From NCBI GenBank assembly GCA_030641485.1, contig DAOWHJ010000163.1, forward strand, positions 1 to 6,600: DNA of 6,600 nucleotides, read 5' to 3'. Positions 5,336-6,600 of this stretch are shown in pieces. The notes under the pieces are model-generated. The model saw only the letters and a list, made by a program, of their open reading frames with translations. It searched no databases and was not told the origin of the DNA. The number at the start of each line of letters is the position of its first letter. Position 1 is the stretch's first letter. The stretch is from Pseudomonadota bacterium. GTDB lineage: Bacteria; Desulfobacterota; Anaeroferrophillalia; Anaeroferrophillales; Tharpellaceae. Both the position numbers and the translations under genes were made by a program.

Positions 5336-6106
5336 ATGAAAAAGAGTATCACAACTATCTGTACGGCATTACTGATCTTAGTCTTAAGTACGGGAATGGC
5401 ACTAGCCAGAAATGGTAAACTGGGGAATTTCTCTGGAACTAATAGCGCGGGCACCGGCACAGCACTGATAGCCTACGAAGAACCTTCTGTAGTCGAAATA
5501 GATGCCTTAACCTACATGGTCGAAGAAGAAAAACTTGCCCGTGATGTCTATAATCTCCTCGACACAACTTGGGGCATCCCAATTTTTGCCAATATTGCTA
5601 GGGCTGAGCAAAAACATATGGACGCAATCATCAGCTTGCTTGATAAATATGGGCTAGAAAATCCGGTTGCAAACCTCAGCGCCGGCCAGTTCGCAAATTC
5701 AGACCTACAAACACTCTATAACAATCTCATTAGTGCTGGCCAGGACAATGAAGAGGATGCCCTACTCGTCGGAGCAACCATTGAAGATGTTGATATTAAT
5801 GACCTTCTGCATGAATTGCAGGTAGTTGACAATGAAGATATCATCAAGGTGTTTGAAAATCTTCTTCAGGGTTCAGAAAATCATCTCCGCGCATTTTGCT
5901 CCCTGCTCGCCATCTACGGCTACGATCCCTATGTTGCTCAATTTCTCACCCAAGATGAAATTGACACAATTCTTGCCGCCCCCCAAACCAAAGGCAAAAG
6001 AGGATCTATGACTAGCGGACTCTCAACACCTCTCGATCGGGTCCCACGGCAAAGCCGCATGCTTGACGCTGATGGTGATGGTATTTGTGATTTTCTCCAA
6101 CAATAA
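5336..6106 (+). CDS. Exported DUF2202 (ferritin-like) protein with calcium-binding-type tail
   Basis: This 256-residue protein has a Sec signal (MKK, hydrophobic stretch, cleavage after ALA at 24). A DUF2202 domain spans roughly residues 55-205. The domain is ferritin-like and helical. Conserved acidic and histidine residues that could hold a di-metal site are E63-E65 (EEEKLARDVY), E91 and H94 (AEQKHMD), E150 (GATIEDVDI) and E181/H183 (GSENHLRAF). The C-terminus LDADGDGICD (243-252) matches the DxDGDGxCD calcium-binding pattern of thrombospondin-3 and dockerin-like loops. The biochemical role of DUF2202 is not established; metal binding is inferred from the fold. The ATG start has AAAGGGA (5322-5328) 7 nt upstream. 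It precedes a second exported protein by 49 nt, so co-transcription is likely. Confidence 0.88.
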   Translation: MKKSITTICTALLILVLSTGMALARNGKLGNFSGTNSAGTGTALIAYEEPSVVEIDALTYMVEEEKLARDVYNLLDTTWGIPIFANIARAEQKHMDAIISLLDKYGLENPVANLSAGQFANSDLQTLYNNLISAGQDNEEDALLVGATIEDVDINDLLHELQVVDNEDIIKVFENLLQGSENHLRAFCSLLAIYGYDPYVAQFLTQDEIDTILAAPQTKGKRGSMTSGLSTPLDRVPRQSRMLDADGDGICDFLQQ

Positions 6107-6155
6107 TTTCAAGACACCATTCACTATATCGAACCCTGTAAAAGAGGAATAAAAA

Positions 6156-6530
6156 ATGAAAAAAACCTGCAAAAACACAATAAAAGTCATCATTATTGGC
6201 ATCGGACTCCTGCTGACAATTCCGGCTTTTGCCACTGATTACCAAGCATACAGCCTCGATGAGTTAAACGCTATGCGAGGCAACCTAGCCACCGCACCCA
6301 CCGAAGAACGCGATGCATTTCGTAACGCGAGACAAGAGAAGATGCAGGCATTAACCCCTGACGAACGCCTCTCTTACCGGACCAACGGCAGCCAAAGGGG
6401 CGGCGGCAATGGCACCATGACGAAAGCCCGCGATGGCAGTGGCAGCGGTTCTATGAATCGTTACCAGGGTAATGGTTCATCTAGTGGAGGTGGAATGGGT
6501 TCAGGACAACATCGAGGTGGTAGACGTTAA
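6156..6530 (+). CDS. Small exported protein with Gly/Ser/Arg-rich tail
   Basis: This 124-residue protein has three parts. A Sec signal occupies residues 1-27 (MKKTCKN, hydrophobic core, cleavage after AFA). A charged helical segment (about 28-76) contains YSLDELNAMRGNL and MQALTPDERLSYR. A low-complexity Gly/Ser/Asn/Arg tail (77-124) ends HRGGRR. The LTPDER phrase loosely recalls LTxxQ (CpxP/Spy-like) periplasmic proteins and the YSLDEL phrase recalls DUF1104, but I cannot assign a family. AGAGGA (6143-6148) lies 7 nt before the ATG. It follows the DUF2202 gene by 49 nt with no visible terminator, so the two are probably one transcript. The basic, disordered tail could bind polyanions such as cell-surface polymers, which is speculation. 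Confidence 0.8.
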   Translation: MKKTCKNTIKVIIIGIGLLLTIPAFATDYQAYSLDELNAMRGNLATAPTEERDAFRNARQEKMQALTPDERLSYRTNGSQRGGGNGTMTKARDGSGSGSMNRYQGNGSSSGGGMGSGQHRGGRR

Positions 6531-6600
6531 TATTATTAACTACTCATCTAACGTAGCAGTCGTAGCTTTTTACTGTAGGGATTCATAAAAAAGTAGTCGA

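Noticed and set aside
6012..6245. Minus-strand open frames across the DUF2202/6156 junction
   Set aside because: They are antisense shadows of two well-supported genes and have no ribosome site or recognisable domain.
6540..6597. ACTACT/AGTAGT inverted pair and CAGT/ACTG in the last 70 bases as a terminator
   Set aside because: The arms are short and far apart with no proper U-run. A real terminator may lie beyond the window.

Overview
This window reads like a chromosomal stretch of a Gram-negative, anaerobe-leaning bacterium. Desulfobacterota (the former Deltaproteobacteria) is my best guess. The basis is a cobalamin riboswitch, a Tpx-type peroxidase, a compact pst operon without phoU, Sec-exported periplasmic proteins and a DUF2202 protein. 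No marker gene fixes the taxon, so this is inference.

Left part (1-680): a regulatory region between divergent transcripts. On the minus strand a consensus-like sigma70 promoter (426-454) drives a cobalamin (B12) riboswitch (205-400). It is followed by an attenuator-type terminator (86-126), and the controlled gene lies off the left edge. On the plus strand a second promoter (520-548) drives tpx through a roughly 125-nt leader with a strong hairpin. Between the promoters, overlapping the riboswitch -35, is a cluster of inverted repeats (436-480) that looks like an operator.

Middle part (680-4883): tpx (plus) is convergent with a four-gene phosphate transporter operon on the minus strand, in the order pstS-pstC-pstA-pstB. 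The pst genes are tightly packed, and all four appear to start at non-ATG codons. I place the starts of pstS and pstA downstream of the longest open frames. The gap between tpx and pstB holds a 224-bp non-coding element with about 30-bp imperfect terminal inverted repeats and internal hairpins, probably a MITE/REP-like remnant.

Intergenic 4884-5335: this region separates pstS from the divergent right-hand genes. It carries an 11-bp-phased repeat that could be a Pho-box-like operator. It also carries an extended -10 promoter followed by a perfect 22-bp inverted-repeat terminator, which together suggest an undescribed small RNA of about 75 nt. A CATATG-based palindrome lies nearer the right-hand genes.

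Right part (5336-6530): two exported proteins in tandem. The first is a ferritin-like DUF2202 protein with a C-terminal calcium-binding-type DxDGDGxCD motif. The second is a small protein with a charged helical segment and a Gly/Ser/Arg-rich tail. Their function is unknown; they probably form a co-transcribed periplasmic pair.
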